Source: Ursus arctos (lineage: Eukaryota; Chordata; Mammalia; Carnivora; Ursidae). Taken from it: DNA of 64,000 bases. Within the stretch, counting starts at the first letter, position 1, and every line of letters starts with the position of its first letter. Positions 1 through 10,957 of the stretch are shown in pieces. The notes beneath the pieces were generated by a model that was given only the letters and a program-made list of their open reading frames with translations, was not told where the DNA came from and searched no databases. The stretch is taken from contig NW_026623056.1 in NCBI RefSeq assembly GCF_023065955.2, positions 91,635,256 to 91,699,255 of the forward strand. The letters run 5' to 3'. Both the position numbers and the translations under genes were made by a program.

Positions 1-123
1 ATCCTGACCTCTTCTCTTCACCATCGGTGCTTTGTCTACACCTAGCCACCACCTGGTGTGTGTGTGTGGTGGGGTATCCCCTAACCCCTCCTTCCTCAAG
101 AAGCACCTATTAAGCTCCTATTT

Positions 124-330
124 ATTTTTTATAAGATTTCATCTATTTATTTGGGAGAGAGAGTATGAGAGTGTACCAGGGGTGGGGCAGAGGGAGAGGG
201 AGAAAGAGTCCCAAGCAGGCTCCACACTGAGCACAGAGCCTTACGCAGGTCCCAGTCTCACGGCCCCAATCATGTCCTGAACCAAGAGCAAGAGTCACAC
301 ACTTAACCGAGTGCACCACCCAGGTGTCCC
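124..330 (-). mobile_element. Can-SINE (SINEC), older copy, reverse orientation
   Basis: Read on the minus strand it starts GGGACACCTGGGTGG, passes through the degraded tRNA-derived head and the TCTCCCTCTCCCTCTGCC tract, and ends in AAATAAATAG plus an A-rich tail. Many substitutions suggest an old insertion. It lies in intergenic DNA. Confidence 0.85.
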
Positions 331-532
331 AACCTTGTATTTAATACAAGTACACATTGCTAATGCCACCCTCCTCCCCTGCTCCCACTCTTCCATGGCA
401 ACACAACCAAGCCTGCTGTGTAGACCCAGCTAGGTGTGCCTCACACAAAGGTGCCAGCCGTACAAGCGAGTGGGGCTGAAACCCAGTTCATCTCATAGCA
501 CTGTCACCAAATCTTCAAACGGGCACACGCTG

Positions 533-1002
533 ATCTCCATTGAGAAGAGGTACCCATTTGTCTCCAGGGTAAAGGGGCACCCGTTGGTCTCCATCAGGAA
601 GGGGCACCCGTTGGCCTCCAGGGTGGAGGGGCACCCATTGGTCTCCAGGGTAAAGGGGCACCCGTTGGTCTCCATCAGGAAGGGGCATCCATTGGCCTCC
701 AGTGTGAAGGGGCACCCGTTGGTCTCCAGTGTGAAGGGGCACCCGTTGGTCTCCAGTGTGAAGGGGTACCCTTTGGTCTCCAGGGTAAAGGGGCACCCGT
801 TGGTCTCCATCAGGAAGGGGCATCCATTGGCCTCCAGGTGAAGGGGCACCCGTTGGTCTCCAGTGTGAAGGGGCACCCGTTGGTCTCCAGTGTGAAGGGG
901 TACCCGTTGGTCTCCAGGGTAAAGGGGCACCCGTTGGTCTCCATCAGGAAAGGGCACCCATTGGTCTCCAGTGTGAAGGGGCACCTGTTGGTCTCCATTG
1001 CC
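533..1002. repeat. 27-bp minisatellite with 135-bp higher-order repeat
   Basis: About 17 tandem units of 27 bp plus a partial one, of the form GTCTCCAGNGTGAAGGGG followed by CACCCGTTG. Three unit types occur: A (AGGGTAA), B (ATCAGGA) and C (AGTGTGA). From 641 they follow the order A-B-C-C-C* (641-775), A-B-C-C-C* (776-909) and A-B-C (910-990), a five-unit period. One unit (830-855) has lost a base. Because 27 is divisible by 3, several frames stay open on both strands (9-residue repeats such as KGHPLVSSV); these are not credible proteins. Confidence 0.95.
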
Positions 1003-1364
1003 GAGACTGGGAACCTGAGCCTGAGTGATGTTAAATGACTCCCGGTGGCAGTGGGCATATCTGCATGCAGGTTCGTGTCACTGCAGTGCCCATGCAAGCA
1101 CGTGAACACATTCGTAAATCGACATGCATGTGTTTCAAGAAGCAAGGGGTGTACCACACCATCTTCTCCCAACCCCTGGGTCAGCTCAGAGGCCCGCTGC
1201 CCCTTCCCTAACAGCCCCACTGCCCTTCCCTAACAACCCCACTGCCAGAGTGCAGGACGCTGGTGCCTAGCTCTCAGCAGGTCAGAGTGCATGGATCCTA
1301 GGCTCAGACCCAGTGAGCAGGAAGGGCCTCTCTTTCTGGTGGCTTCAAGGCCACTGTCAGGAGT
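1003..1364. other. Intergenic, nothing recognised
   Basis: Unique-looking sequence with a short duplication of CACTGCCCTTCCCTAACA near 1190-1240. I see no gene or known repeat. Confidence 0.5.
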
Positions 1365-1765
1365 AATGTGTGTCAACTGCACCAGGCCAGGGGTGTTTGG
1401 GGGTATTTGGCTAAACACTATTCTTGGGGTATTTCTGGGTGAGATGAGCATCGAATGGGTGAACTGAATCAAAGGAGGGGGGGGGCCCGTCCAGTCTGCT
1501 GGAACCTCAACAGAGCACAGACAGGGAAGACTTGCTCTCTGCTTGGCTGTTGAGCAGGGACATCGGACTCCTACCCACGGACTGGGACTCACACCACCTG
1601 GGCTCCAGGCTTCAGGCCCTTGGACTCAGACTGGATCACACCACCGGCCTGCTGGGTCTCCAGTCACAGAGGCAAGTCTAGGAATGTCTCAGCCCCATGA
1701 TCACGTGGGCTGATTCCTTATCTTAAACACATATGCATCTGTTCCCCTGGAGAAGCTGACTAACT
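1365..1765 (+). mobile_element. Ancient interspersed repeat, family not assigned
   Basis: The run from GTGTGTCAACTGCACCAGG through ACATCGGACTCCTACC to CTGGAGAAGCTGACTAAC resembles a widespread mammalian repeat that I know by its phrases (GTGTCAACTTGACTGG, CTGGGACATCGG, CTCTGGAGAACCCTGACTAA). I cannot place it in a named family from memory. Confidence 0.6.
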
Positions 1766-2816
1766 GGCCGCCCTGCCTAGATTCTGTTCAATCTGCCTTT
1801 GATCCCGAGGCTCCCCGCACCCTGTGCAGTGGGCCCCACGCAGGGTGGTACTGCAGAAGCCTGTGTGTTTTCTTGCTCCACAAGAAATAGCAGAAGAGAG
1901 CTCACCTGGAAGGTGTCAAACCTGCTTCCACTCGTAAGTAGAAGAGGCTCCCCGGGCCTGAGGAACTGCAGGGGCAGCCCCCTTCTACCCGGCACTCATG
2001 ACCTCTCACAAAACAAGCCGACCACGGATGGAAATGACCAGCAGGAGAACTGCCCATCTCTCAGACCATCAGGACAGAAACTCCAGGGCAACTGAGTGCC
2101 CGCCAACATGGTGCAGTACACAGGACTCAATCCAAGGCAGGGAATCCCAAAACAACCCGGTCCTAAAAGGCAAAAAGAGCCTGAAGATGAAACATGGCCT
2201 TTCTTAACATGAAGAGTCGCCCTGCTGTGGAACCACTTCCAAAGGTACAGGGAGAGCTGCCCTCGGCCTTCAAGAGTCGGGGGCCGGGTGTTCTGCCACC
2301 TTCAAGAGTCGGGGGGCCAGGGGTTCTGCCACCTTGCCTGCAGCAGAGAAACAAGGAAAGAGTCCAGCTGACAAATGAAATGGGGTATGAGTATGTCAAC
2401 TCTCAGGATGGAAAAGCCAGCCCGGACAGGCAGGTTGGAAAAGCTTGTGCATGGCCAGCATGCCCCAAACAGTCATCCCTGGGCTGAGGCAAGGGTGTGT
2501 GGCTTGTAGGAAAAGCATCTGGGGCCTTGCAGAGCTGCAGGGGCCGTCTATAGTCTTATTTGATTCCAGGATTTACGTCTCTATCTTGGATGAGGCACTT
2601 AAACCCTCTGAACTGGGGGGAAACCGTGGCTAAGGGAGGTCATGGCAGCTGAAGTAGGGTTGGACAGGAGACATCCCTGGGCAATAAGGTCCTCACGGTC
2701 CTGTCAGGAGGAATGGGACCCCTTTTGTTATGTGGGTCTTTGGACAATGAGTTATTTTATGTTGTGACCATGACTTCTGGGTGAAAGACTGTGCAATGGA
2801 TTGTTTAAATGCTGAG
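1766..2816. other. Intergenic, mostly unique
   Basis: No gene recognised. It contains a small two-copy tandem duplication at 2269-2333, listed separately. Confidence 0.5.
2269..2333. repeat. Two-copy tandem duplication (32/33 bp)
   Basis: TTCAAGAGTCGGGGG... ending in TTCTGCCACC occurs at 2269-2300 and again at 2301-2333 with an extra G and one substitution. Confidence 0.9.
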
Positions 2817-2996
2817 TTGGTTGTGATTGGCTGGTTGGTTGTGTTTGGTTGGTTTGTTGTGGTTGGTTGGTTGTGGTTGGTTGTTTTGTTGTGGTTGGTT
2901 GGTTGTGGTTGGTTGGTTTGTTGTGGTTGGTTGGTTGTGGTTGTTTGGTTGGTTGTGGTTGGTTGGTTGGTTGGTTGGTTGGTTGGTTGGTTGGTT
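2817..2996. repeat. (GGTT)n-type simple repeat
   Basis: About 180 bp of GGTTGGTT and TTGTGGTTGG units, ending in a purer GGTT run at about 2957-2993. Open frames on both strands here (Trp/Leu/Val-rich or Asn/Gln/Thr-rich) are products of the repeat. Confidence 0.95.
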
Positions 2997-3737
2997 TGAA
3001 AACATGCCTTTGTGTTGAGGAGGGTAGGAAACTCCTGTAGACTCAGAGAGAGGTCTGTGCCAAGTACCTCCACCTCCTTGGGGAACACTTTGTCTTAAAC
3101 CCACCCTTGTTCCCCAAGTAAGCTCAAGTCTGTACTCAGAGCACGTTGTCTTCAGACAACTTGAAGGGATGTGGCATTCTCCCTTATACAAATGCAGGGT
3201 ACAGGCCCAGACCCCGTGCTGTGGCCCCTATTTCTGTGGATTTCAGGCATCTGAACTCTCCTTTCTCTGACATAGGGAACCTTATAGACGCCTCTGTCAG
3301 GCCCCTCACCCACTACCAAACATCTCTTCTCTGGCACTTTGACAACACCCCCAACACATCCACATTATTAAAGAAGTGTGGGCAACAGCACTTGCCACCC
3401 TCATAGCCCCTTACCAAGACCTCTGCATCGGCTCAAGGAGACTCCTCTGGGAGTCACAGTCAGACCATAAGCTTCCTCCAGCAGCCAGATGCTTGTTACA
3501 CAGCAGCTGCTGACTAATTCAGCCTCAGGCTTCTCTCTGGTTCTGTCTGTGTGAAACGGGGCCCTCTCACAGATCCTGCAGTGTACCCTTAAAATGGCCC
3601 AATCTGAACTTGAGACATCCAAAAAGTGTCTGTCCCTTGTGTCCCAGGGTACCCAAAGCATCCCCAAACTCATGCCTCTGCCCCCCCCCCCCCATTTCCC
3701 CTTCCAATGTCTGTTCCCTCAGCTGTCTGACAGCGCC
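2997..3737. other. Intergenic, nothing recognised
   Basis: Unique sequence with a C run at about 3680-3693. No gene or clear repeat seen. Confidence 0.5.
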
Positions 3738-3932
3738 AAGCTCTGGTAGGATGACCAGGGTTCAAAGCTCATTCCCCACTTAGGAGCTGTATGCATTCAG
3801 GCAGTTCCTCCACTTCTTTGGCCTCAGTTTCCCTTATTGCAAAAGAAGACTAGTAAGTGAGGATGATATTTTAAAAGGTATATGAAACCCCTCACACTGC
3901 CAGGTATACAATAGGTACTCAATAAATGTTTT
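3738..3932 (+). mobile_element. MIR (SINE/MIR)
   Basis: Shows GGGTTCAAAGCTCATTCCCC, GGCCTCAGTTTCCC and the 3' end TAGGTACTCAATAAATG in the order of the MIR consensus. Confidence 0.85.
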
Positions 3933-3990
3933 TCTTCTCTACCAGCTCCCTTCTCTGCTGCCCCAATAAACCTTCCTAAACTACCATTGG

Positions 3991-4367
3991 CTACGGATTG
4001 ACTTGTGTCACCCCCCAAACCTTAACCCCACTGTGGGTGTATTTGGAGTAAGGAAGTGATGAGGTTAAATGGGGTCCTAATGGTGGGGTCCTGATCCTGC
4101 AGCACCAGTGTCCTTGTGAGAGGACAGCAGAGAGTTTGCTCGGTCCCTCCCCGGCCGCACCGAGGTGCACACAGTGGGAAAAGCCAAGCGCGGACCCAGC
4201 AAGAAGGTGGCTATCTGCGAGCCAGGAGGCAGGCTCTCGTCACGAGCCAGTCCGCCAGCACATTTGTCTTGGACTTCCCGCCTCCGGAACCGTGAGGAAA
4301 TGAACTTCCACGGTTCGTCACCCAGTCTATGGGATTTTGTTACAGCCACCCGGGCAGACGGAGACAC
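3991..4367 (+). mobile_element. MLT1-type MaLR solo LTR relic
   Basis: Contains diverged forms of MLT1 landmarks: GTGTCACCCCCCAAAC, GTATTTGGAGTAAGGAAG, CAGTGTCCTTGTGAGAGG, CGCCTCCGGAACCGTGAGG and a CCCAGTCTATGGGATTTTGTTACAGC end. It is an old noncoding LTR with no viral reading frame. Confidence 0.8.
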
Positions 4368-6169
4368 CCCGACAGCATTGCTCTCGTCCTGCCTGCGGTT
4401 TTTGCTGCATCGTGAAGTTGGCCAGGAGGCAGGCCATGAAGGCTTTCCCAGGTGCGGCTCCCCCGGCCCTTCCGGTACCATGACCACCCCACCGCCAACA
4501 CCCAAGGGTCCAGCCACACCAGGCCAGGCTGACGGCTGATCGTAGCTGGACAGGCAGACACGAGGGTCTGAGGGGGTCCCCGGAGGGAGCAAGCGCAGTA
4601 CCTTACAGTCGCAGAGATGGCCAGAGGGATGGAGTCACAGCCGGTCACCGTCCAGTCTTGGATGCGCTGAGGCTCGGCCCGCGGGCTTCTCCTTCCTCGG
4701 GGCCATACTCTGCTTTCCTCTGTAGCTGAGCGATGCTGGCAGCCACCACACCGTGGCCCCGGTGCGAGGGCTCCGGCTGGCATTCTCGGCTCTTGGAGTC
4801 AAGGTTGTCACTGGGGCTGTACTGCACTTCCCGGGCCCCTGAATTACTCGCTCACACCTGGTCATTGTTTGTTTTATGCCCCCGGCTTTCAACCCAGGCT
4901 CATCAAGAGGACACGGTTTCGGAGGCTGGGCTCCAGCAGCGATCGAGGCTGACCCAGCCCCTGTCCTCCCAGAACCTGGAGTCGGATGGTCGATGTCACT
5001 ATGGAAGAAATGAAGGAGGACAGGCCGTGCAGGGCAATTTTCAGAAACAGGTCTTGCAGTCGCTGAAGGGTTATGGGAAGCAAGCCTCAGGTGCTGATTT
5101 TATCTTTACAGAGGCAGCTATCTGGAATAATCCTGCAAGCCCGTCTCATCTTACAGGCAGGGTGGTTTCTGAAAGGCTGACAGTCAACTTTCCCTCCTAT
5201 TTCAAAGGTCCCTGCAGTGAAACGGGAGCTTTAAAGTCACAGTCTACCGGGCTCCTTCCTGCTCTGAAATCCACTGTCCCCCGCTGATCCTGCCTCTGTG
5301 CTGCGGGGTCACAGGGCAGGCCTCGGCAGGAGGAGCAGACGGGGACTCGTCCTCACTGCCGAGGGCTTGCTCTCCAGCAGCTGCCTGGTCCGAGTGTCCC
5401 TCAGGCTCTGGCTGGGCCAGCCGCGCACCTGTCCCCGCACCAATGAGCCACCTGTGTGCTTCGGGGGTCAGACCAGGCTGGGGCCCCAGGACACGGGCCC
5501 CTCGCCCTCTTCCCGCAGAGGAGGGACCTGCCCGAAGCGGCAGGGCAGGGCGCAGGTGAGGCAGGAAGCAGAAGCTCCATCTAGATCACAGCCGGCGGTG
5601 CATTTTCCCGTGAGGTCTTGCAGCTCTGCGCTCTGCCTGAGTGGCTGCTGACGTGTTGGGTGTGTGCCCAAGCGGGCTCCCCTTGCCTGCCATCTCCTCG
5701 CCTCCCTTCTCCTCCTGAGCTCGTCTATGGTATTTTCCACGATCGTCTTCTCTCATGGAAGTTGCAACCCAGTAAGGAAAAAGAAGAAACCAGCCAGGAG
5801 AGACAGGCAGGGCGGATTCCCACAGTGCATCCCTTCGACGTCCCTAGGAAAGAAGAAAGATTGGGACAGAAAATGCAGGATTCCATGAAGTTCAAGGGGA
5901 CGGAAATGGGAGAAAACACATTTAAAGATGTTATGTTATTGGAAATTAAAGGTGAAGACAGAGCACTCCCTGCTTTCCCTAGTTTTGTACAAATTTGGAA
6001 ACTTTTGTAGTTGTAGTCTCAGGAGCACCAAAGAAGGGAGGTCCCACGCCACCTGGAAGAGAGCGCACGACAGCCTGGAAGGGAGCATGCGGCAGCTTCC
6101 GCGGGACCAGAACACTCCCGCGAATGAACAGAGAAATCTGGCCAGACTGACATTAACCTTTGGGATGTG
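4368..6169. other. Intergenic, GC-rich, no gene recognised
   Basis: Several ORFs of 100-180 codons occur here on both strands (for example 4733-5287 +) but none has a recognisable domain or splice context, and they overlap one another. Confidence 0.5.
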
Positions 6170-6980
6170 AAAACAACATAGAACTCTTAAACTAAGGGAT
6201 GTTTAAAAACGAAACCACCCTTTAACAGACAACAAGCGGGGCTCAACGTGTCCAAACACACTGGCGGAGATACCGTCCTGACGTCCTGGTCGTCGCGGGG
6301 ACAAGACCCTGCTGTCTCCAGAGTGGCTTGGGAATATGTCACTGCTTCCTTAGTGGCCTTTTAGGGATCACTTCTCAGGACCTTTAAACAGCTGAAATAT
6401 TTGGAATCATGTACAGAAATTTTAAGAAAATCAAGTCCTAGTCTATATGTTCACATAAAGAATTTATGGACATTCAGAGTCTGCTGTGTTCATCACGGCA
6501 ATCAAAGGACTCCCCAGTTTCTTCTTTCAACTAAGACAGAAGTAACTGATGCTGACTGGGGGTGTTAAGTAGAAACTTCAATAAATTTATTTCCAGCACG
6601 AGCATGTTTGGAAGAACTTGAGAATCTCTGTGTTTAAAAGGTTAATTTCCTAGATAGTTGGACCCAATCGGCAAGTTTGCTTTGTTAATGAAATAACGGA
6701 AGCCATCACCAAGAAAACCACTGTGCTGAACTGAGGAATTTAAGAGATTCCCAGGTGTTTGACCTTTGCTCATCGGAATCCAAGTCCTCGTTAAAGGAAT
6801 CGCTTCCAGTTACCAAATTTATAAGCTGAACTTCGATATAAGGAAGAACTAGTTATTCATATTCTCCACTTTGATAAAACGAAGATTACTTTTTTGAAAC
6901 GAAAGCCAATTTGTGAATAATGTTTTCTGTATAAAAGCCAGCGTGCAGAGTGCCAAAGCCTCACACTTAACACAAGCGGG
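6170..6980. other. AT-richer unique block, candidate conserved noncoding DNA
   Basis: About 800 bp of distinctly AT-richer sequence between GC-rich flanks, without recognisable repeats and without long ORFs. The composition is like that of conserved noncoding elements, but conservation cannot be judged from one genome. Confidence 0.25.
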
Positions 6981-8640
6981 AAAATGCAGGCAGAAGCCAG
7001 CCCCGTGCTGACACGTTCTGACCGAGAGCCCTCACCGAGCTGCCGAGCAGCGGGGACCCAGCTGGGGCCTCTAGCGGGCTCAGGAAGTGGTGTCTCCACT
7101 GATCCACCTGTCCCGCCTCCTCAGCCCCACCCCCATCGGCCCTTCCCTGGCACCCACGCCCCCACCCGCCACCTGCGTGAGTCTCCAGGCTTCAACACAC
7201 CCCACCCACCCCCCTGTGCCCCTGGCTTCCTCCACGCCAAGCCCCCCCCTTCCACCCCCCCATCACGCCTCTTCCTGTGCATGAATCACACACCGTTCCT
7301 CCAGTCCTCACAATGGCCAAGCACAGAATAGGAGGCTGAGCGGAATGAGGCCATCCTCCCCGTCCCACCCACGGTGGCCGAGGCAAGGCGGGGCTAAGCT
7401 GGGATCTCGCCCAGCCGTGGGGTCTCCACCCCTCGGGGGTCTGCGGCAGCTGCTGGAGGAGCACCAGAGGGCCCCCCAGGCAGCAGAGGTGCCAATGGCT
7501 GTCCAGGCTGAGACCCGAGAGAGGGAGGCCAGAGTGAGCCAGGACCAGGGCCCAAAAGGGGCACTCCAGACAAGGCAGAGGGGACAGCGCAGGACCCAGA
7601 GCTGCAAGGCATAGGGCTCCCCTGGGAAGTGCTGGCTGGGTTGGGAGGCTATGTCCTCCAGGGGCTTGTGGCAGCCGCACCTAGGATGGACGTCTTCCTG
7701 AGCATGGAGTGGAAGGGGCAGCTGAAGGACAGTGGCTTAGCTGCCCCGTCCCTGGGCCATAACCTGTCTCCAGCACATCACCTCCACCCTTAGCCCTCCA
7801 TGTGCCCCTCAGCCACCAGGAAGCCACCAGGCAGGCACCGCTGTGTGCCTGAGGCTTTGCTCCGGCCCCTTTCCGGACGTTCTTGTGCTCCTCACGCACC
7901 CGCCAAGGTCGCATGGCACCCCTCTGGGCAGCCCGGCTCTCCTCCTCGCTTGAGAGAGCTCCTGCCACCTTTGTCTGACCTGTGAGCAGCCTAGGACAAG
8001 GTGTCTCCCTGCGGGGTCACCGAGTCCTTAAGTTGGGAGTGCTCTTCCCCTCCCACTGCACTGTCAGCCTTGGTGGGCAAGGTGGGCTCCCACCAGGCTC
8101 CTACTCCCCCCATGTCCAGGAGCCAGCAGCCGCCATGCCCCCTGAGCCTGCATCTACTCTCACAGCGGGGCAGGCTCACCCCGCTTGCCCTCAGTGCTGC
8201 TCTCCAGGTCCGCAGCCGCGGCACCTGCTCCTGAAATCATACCTTCCGCCCACCGAGAAGCAGGGCCCAGATTAGATGTGGAGGAGAGAATGGGAATGAA
8301 TCACACACCCATGCACTCCCCAGGCGGGCACTCGCTGAGGGTCACCAGCACCCGTCTGCAGCCCCAGGCCCCATGCCCAGCAGGAGGGAGGCCCCCTGCA
8401 CAGAGCCTCCGTGGGGACATTCTGGCAGTGGGCAGGCTGACTGAGTGGTTTCCATGTCCTTCTTCCCCCTCCTCCTCCTCTTTCCTTCTTTACTGTCCTC
8501 CTTTGTCCTTCCTCCCTCACCCTCCTCCTCCTTTCAGGCCTTCCTGGTGACAGTCTTAGGGACCTGAGGGAGAGGAGGTGATCAGGGTTTAGCCACACCC
8601 AGCCCTCCGTACCCCCCTCACCAAACCCCAAGTTCATCTC
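6981..8640. other. Intergenic, GC-rich, C-rich patches
   Basis: C-rich stretches at about 7105-7265 and a pyrimidine tract at about 8455-8540. Overlapping ORFs such as 7192-7680 (-) have no recognisable family. No gene called. Confidence 0.5.
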
Positions 8641-9255
8641 CTCTTTTATTTTATTGTAACTCTTTATTGAAGTATAACCTGCATAAGGCTAAATGTACAA
8701 ATCTTAAACTAAGTCATCGTATTTAGTTTTATGGATTTTCACACCATGAACCAGCTGCCAGATCAAGGAAGAGAGCCTCACCCCCCAGGATCCCGCACAG
8801 CCCCTCCCGTCTCCACACCCCCTCGCTGGAGAGCCGCTGTCCCGACATCCAGCCCCACAGACCGTCTGGCAGTCCCTTGAGTAGGTGGCCTGCACGGGGC
8901 TGTCCTGTGTCTGCCTGCCCCCATGTCATGCTGGAGCCGTTCTGCTATGATGTCGCCCGCACCTCAGGACCGTCCACTGTCACCACTGCACAGGGGAGCA
9001 CGGGGCTCGGTACTTAATCCTACGGCCCTTTGGCAGTTCCTTGCTCGTGGCTAAGATGACCCGTGACACGGTGAACAGTGTCCGTGTCTCAGAGCATTTT
9101 CTCGGGGTGTATAGGAGGAGTGGGCTACTGAGTCCTAGGATTCTCACGCGCTCAGCACACGCCGTTAAACTGTGTCCGGATCCACGCGGCTGCTTACAAG
9201 CCCCCGGCCGCACGGGAGGGCTGGTTGCTCCTTGCCAGCACCTCGTGTCTCTTCC
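8641..9255 (+). mobile_element. Ancient L1 (L1M-type) 3' fragment, GC-drifted
   Basis: TTTATTGAAGTATAACCTGC near 8662 matches the common L1M phrase TTTATTGAGGTATAATTCAC. Later parts (GGTGTATAGGAGGAGTGGGC, GGTTGCTCCTTGCCAGCACC) follow the order of the same 3' region. Divergence is heavy and toward GC. Confidence 0.6.
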
Positions 9256-10588
9256 ATCATATCCAACACCGGGGCGCCTTCCGGGCCTGAGCTGGGCTCC
9301 TCCGATGACTGATGGAGTTGAGCCTCTAGACGGTCCAGTGTGGTCACCCTGCACGAGCCAGCCCTGGCTTGGGGGTCCCAGCTCCCAGCCAGGGGCCCGC
9401 CGTGGCGCTCGGTGGAGTATTGGAGGCCCCCATCAAAGGACTTCCAAGTGGTGGTCTTGGCAGCCAGAGGGACCCCCTGCTCTCAGTTTAGTGGTACAAC
9501 ACTGGAGGAAGCAGGGGCTGTGGACCTGTGGAAGGAGGAGGCAGGGAGGCCACCGGACGCTGTAGGCTTTTCTTTCCAGGATCTTTTCATGCTGACACCG
9601 GGGGCCCAGTTTATAAAATCAGAAAGGAGGCATTTGCTCAGCCTTTACAAATCCCACAGAAAGGCAGCTCGGAGTTGAAAGCTGTTCAAATTCTATTTTC
9701 TCAGCGTGTATTGCTGTAAAATTGCCTCTGTTCCTTCCCCACCGAGGACCATGATGTGACACGCGATCTGTCCCAGGCTCCATCTGTGTGATACTCTGAG
9801 GGCAGGATGTCACTGGGGCTCCAGGAGGCCGTGCCCGGACGGCCAGCCAAACAGAGGTTTTGGGGGGAGCCTGCACTCTGGGGCTTGGCTCTTGCCTGTC
9901 TGGGGGCACCGTCAGGGCCTCAGCTGTGCTGGTTTGATGGGAGAACCGCCCAGCCCCACACAGGACCCAGATGGGCAGCTGTGCCTGTTCTCACGGCCCC
10001 TGAGGCCCTGACCCGGCCTTGACTCCTTGTTAAGCTGCCAAGCTGGGAAGTCTCTGTGAGATGTGCTTGCTATAGTAAAGACCCCAAAAATGTGAGGCAG
10101 CCCTGGAGTGTGGACAGCACTGGCCTGAAAGTCTAATCCAAACAACACCTAGTGCCCACCCATCCCCCTTTGCCCCCCTCTGTCGAGGGCCACCAGCCTG
10201 GCCTCTGGCTGCAGACGCCTGTGTTTTCCCACCTGAGCAGTGCTGTGCCAACCCAGAGTGCAGCCTGAGACGAAAGGGCACGTACGCACCCCAAGTGCAC
10301 GCTGTGTATAGTTGTGAATGGTTATTTCTCCCCAGAGCGTGAAAGTAGTAGAAAAATAATGAAAAGCTAAAAAGTAGGTGTATTAAAAGCCACAACGCTA
10401 CTGGTTTATTTATACTGAAACAGAAGTTATTATCATTTTACTTCAATTTAGGTGAATTAAAAATTATTTAAGATTACCACTCAGTGAAGAGAAATCGTCA
10501 AATAGGGACATTCTCTCGTTAAAAATCAGGTTAGCCAACAAGTCAAATTTGGGTATGTTAATGATGCTTCTGCTTCCTGAAAGCCAGG
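9256..10588. other. Intergenic, no gene recognised
   Basis: GC-rich to about 10300, then an AT-rich block at 10330-10560 without a clear repeat. No supportable gene. Confidence 0.5.
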
Positions 10589-10957
10589 TGTCGTATATTG
10601 AATGGTGGTCCCACCCACCCGAAGACCCACCCAGAGAGATCCACCCGGAGCCTGTGACCATGACCTTGTTTGGAAGAAGCGTAATTAGGTTAAGGGTCTG
10701 GAAATGAGACCGTCCTGGATCGGGATGGGCCCTAAACCCAAAACAAGTGTCCTTAGAAGAGAAGAGAAGGGGGGAGGTACACGGGGGGGACAACGATGTA
10801 AAGAAGGAGGTGCAGATGGAATTGATGCAGCCACGAGCCCAGGACCACCAAGGACCACCAGGATCCAACCCTTCACTCCCTCCAGAGCCGGGAGAATATA
10901 CGTTTACCTTGTTTTAAGCCATCTGGCTTGTCACAGCAGCCCCAGGAAAGTAATACA
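10589..10957 (+). mobile_element. MaLR-type LTR relic
   Basis: Contains AATGGTGGTCCC, ACCTTGTTTGGAAGAAGCG, TGGGCCCTAAACCCAAAACA, AGTGTCCTTAGAAGAGAAG, GATGCAGCCACGAGCC and the end GTTTTAAGCCATCTGG...TAATAC, all in the order of a common mammalian LTR of the MLT1/MaLR group. The subfamily is not assigned. No viral coding sequence is present. Confidence 0.75.

Noticed and set aside
434..1038. Repetitive 9-residue proteins on both strands
   Set aside because: They are translations of the 27-bp minisatellite; all reading stems from the repeat period.
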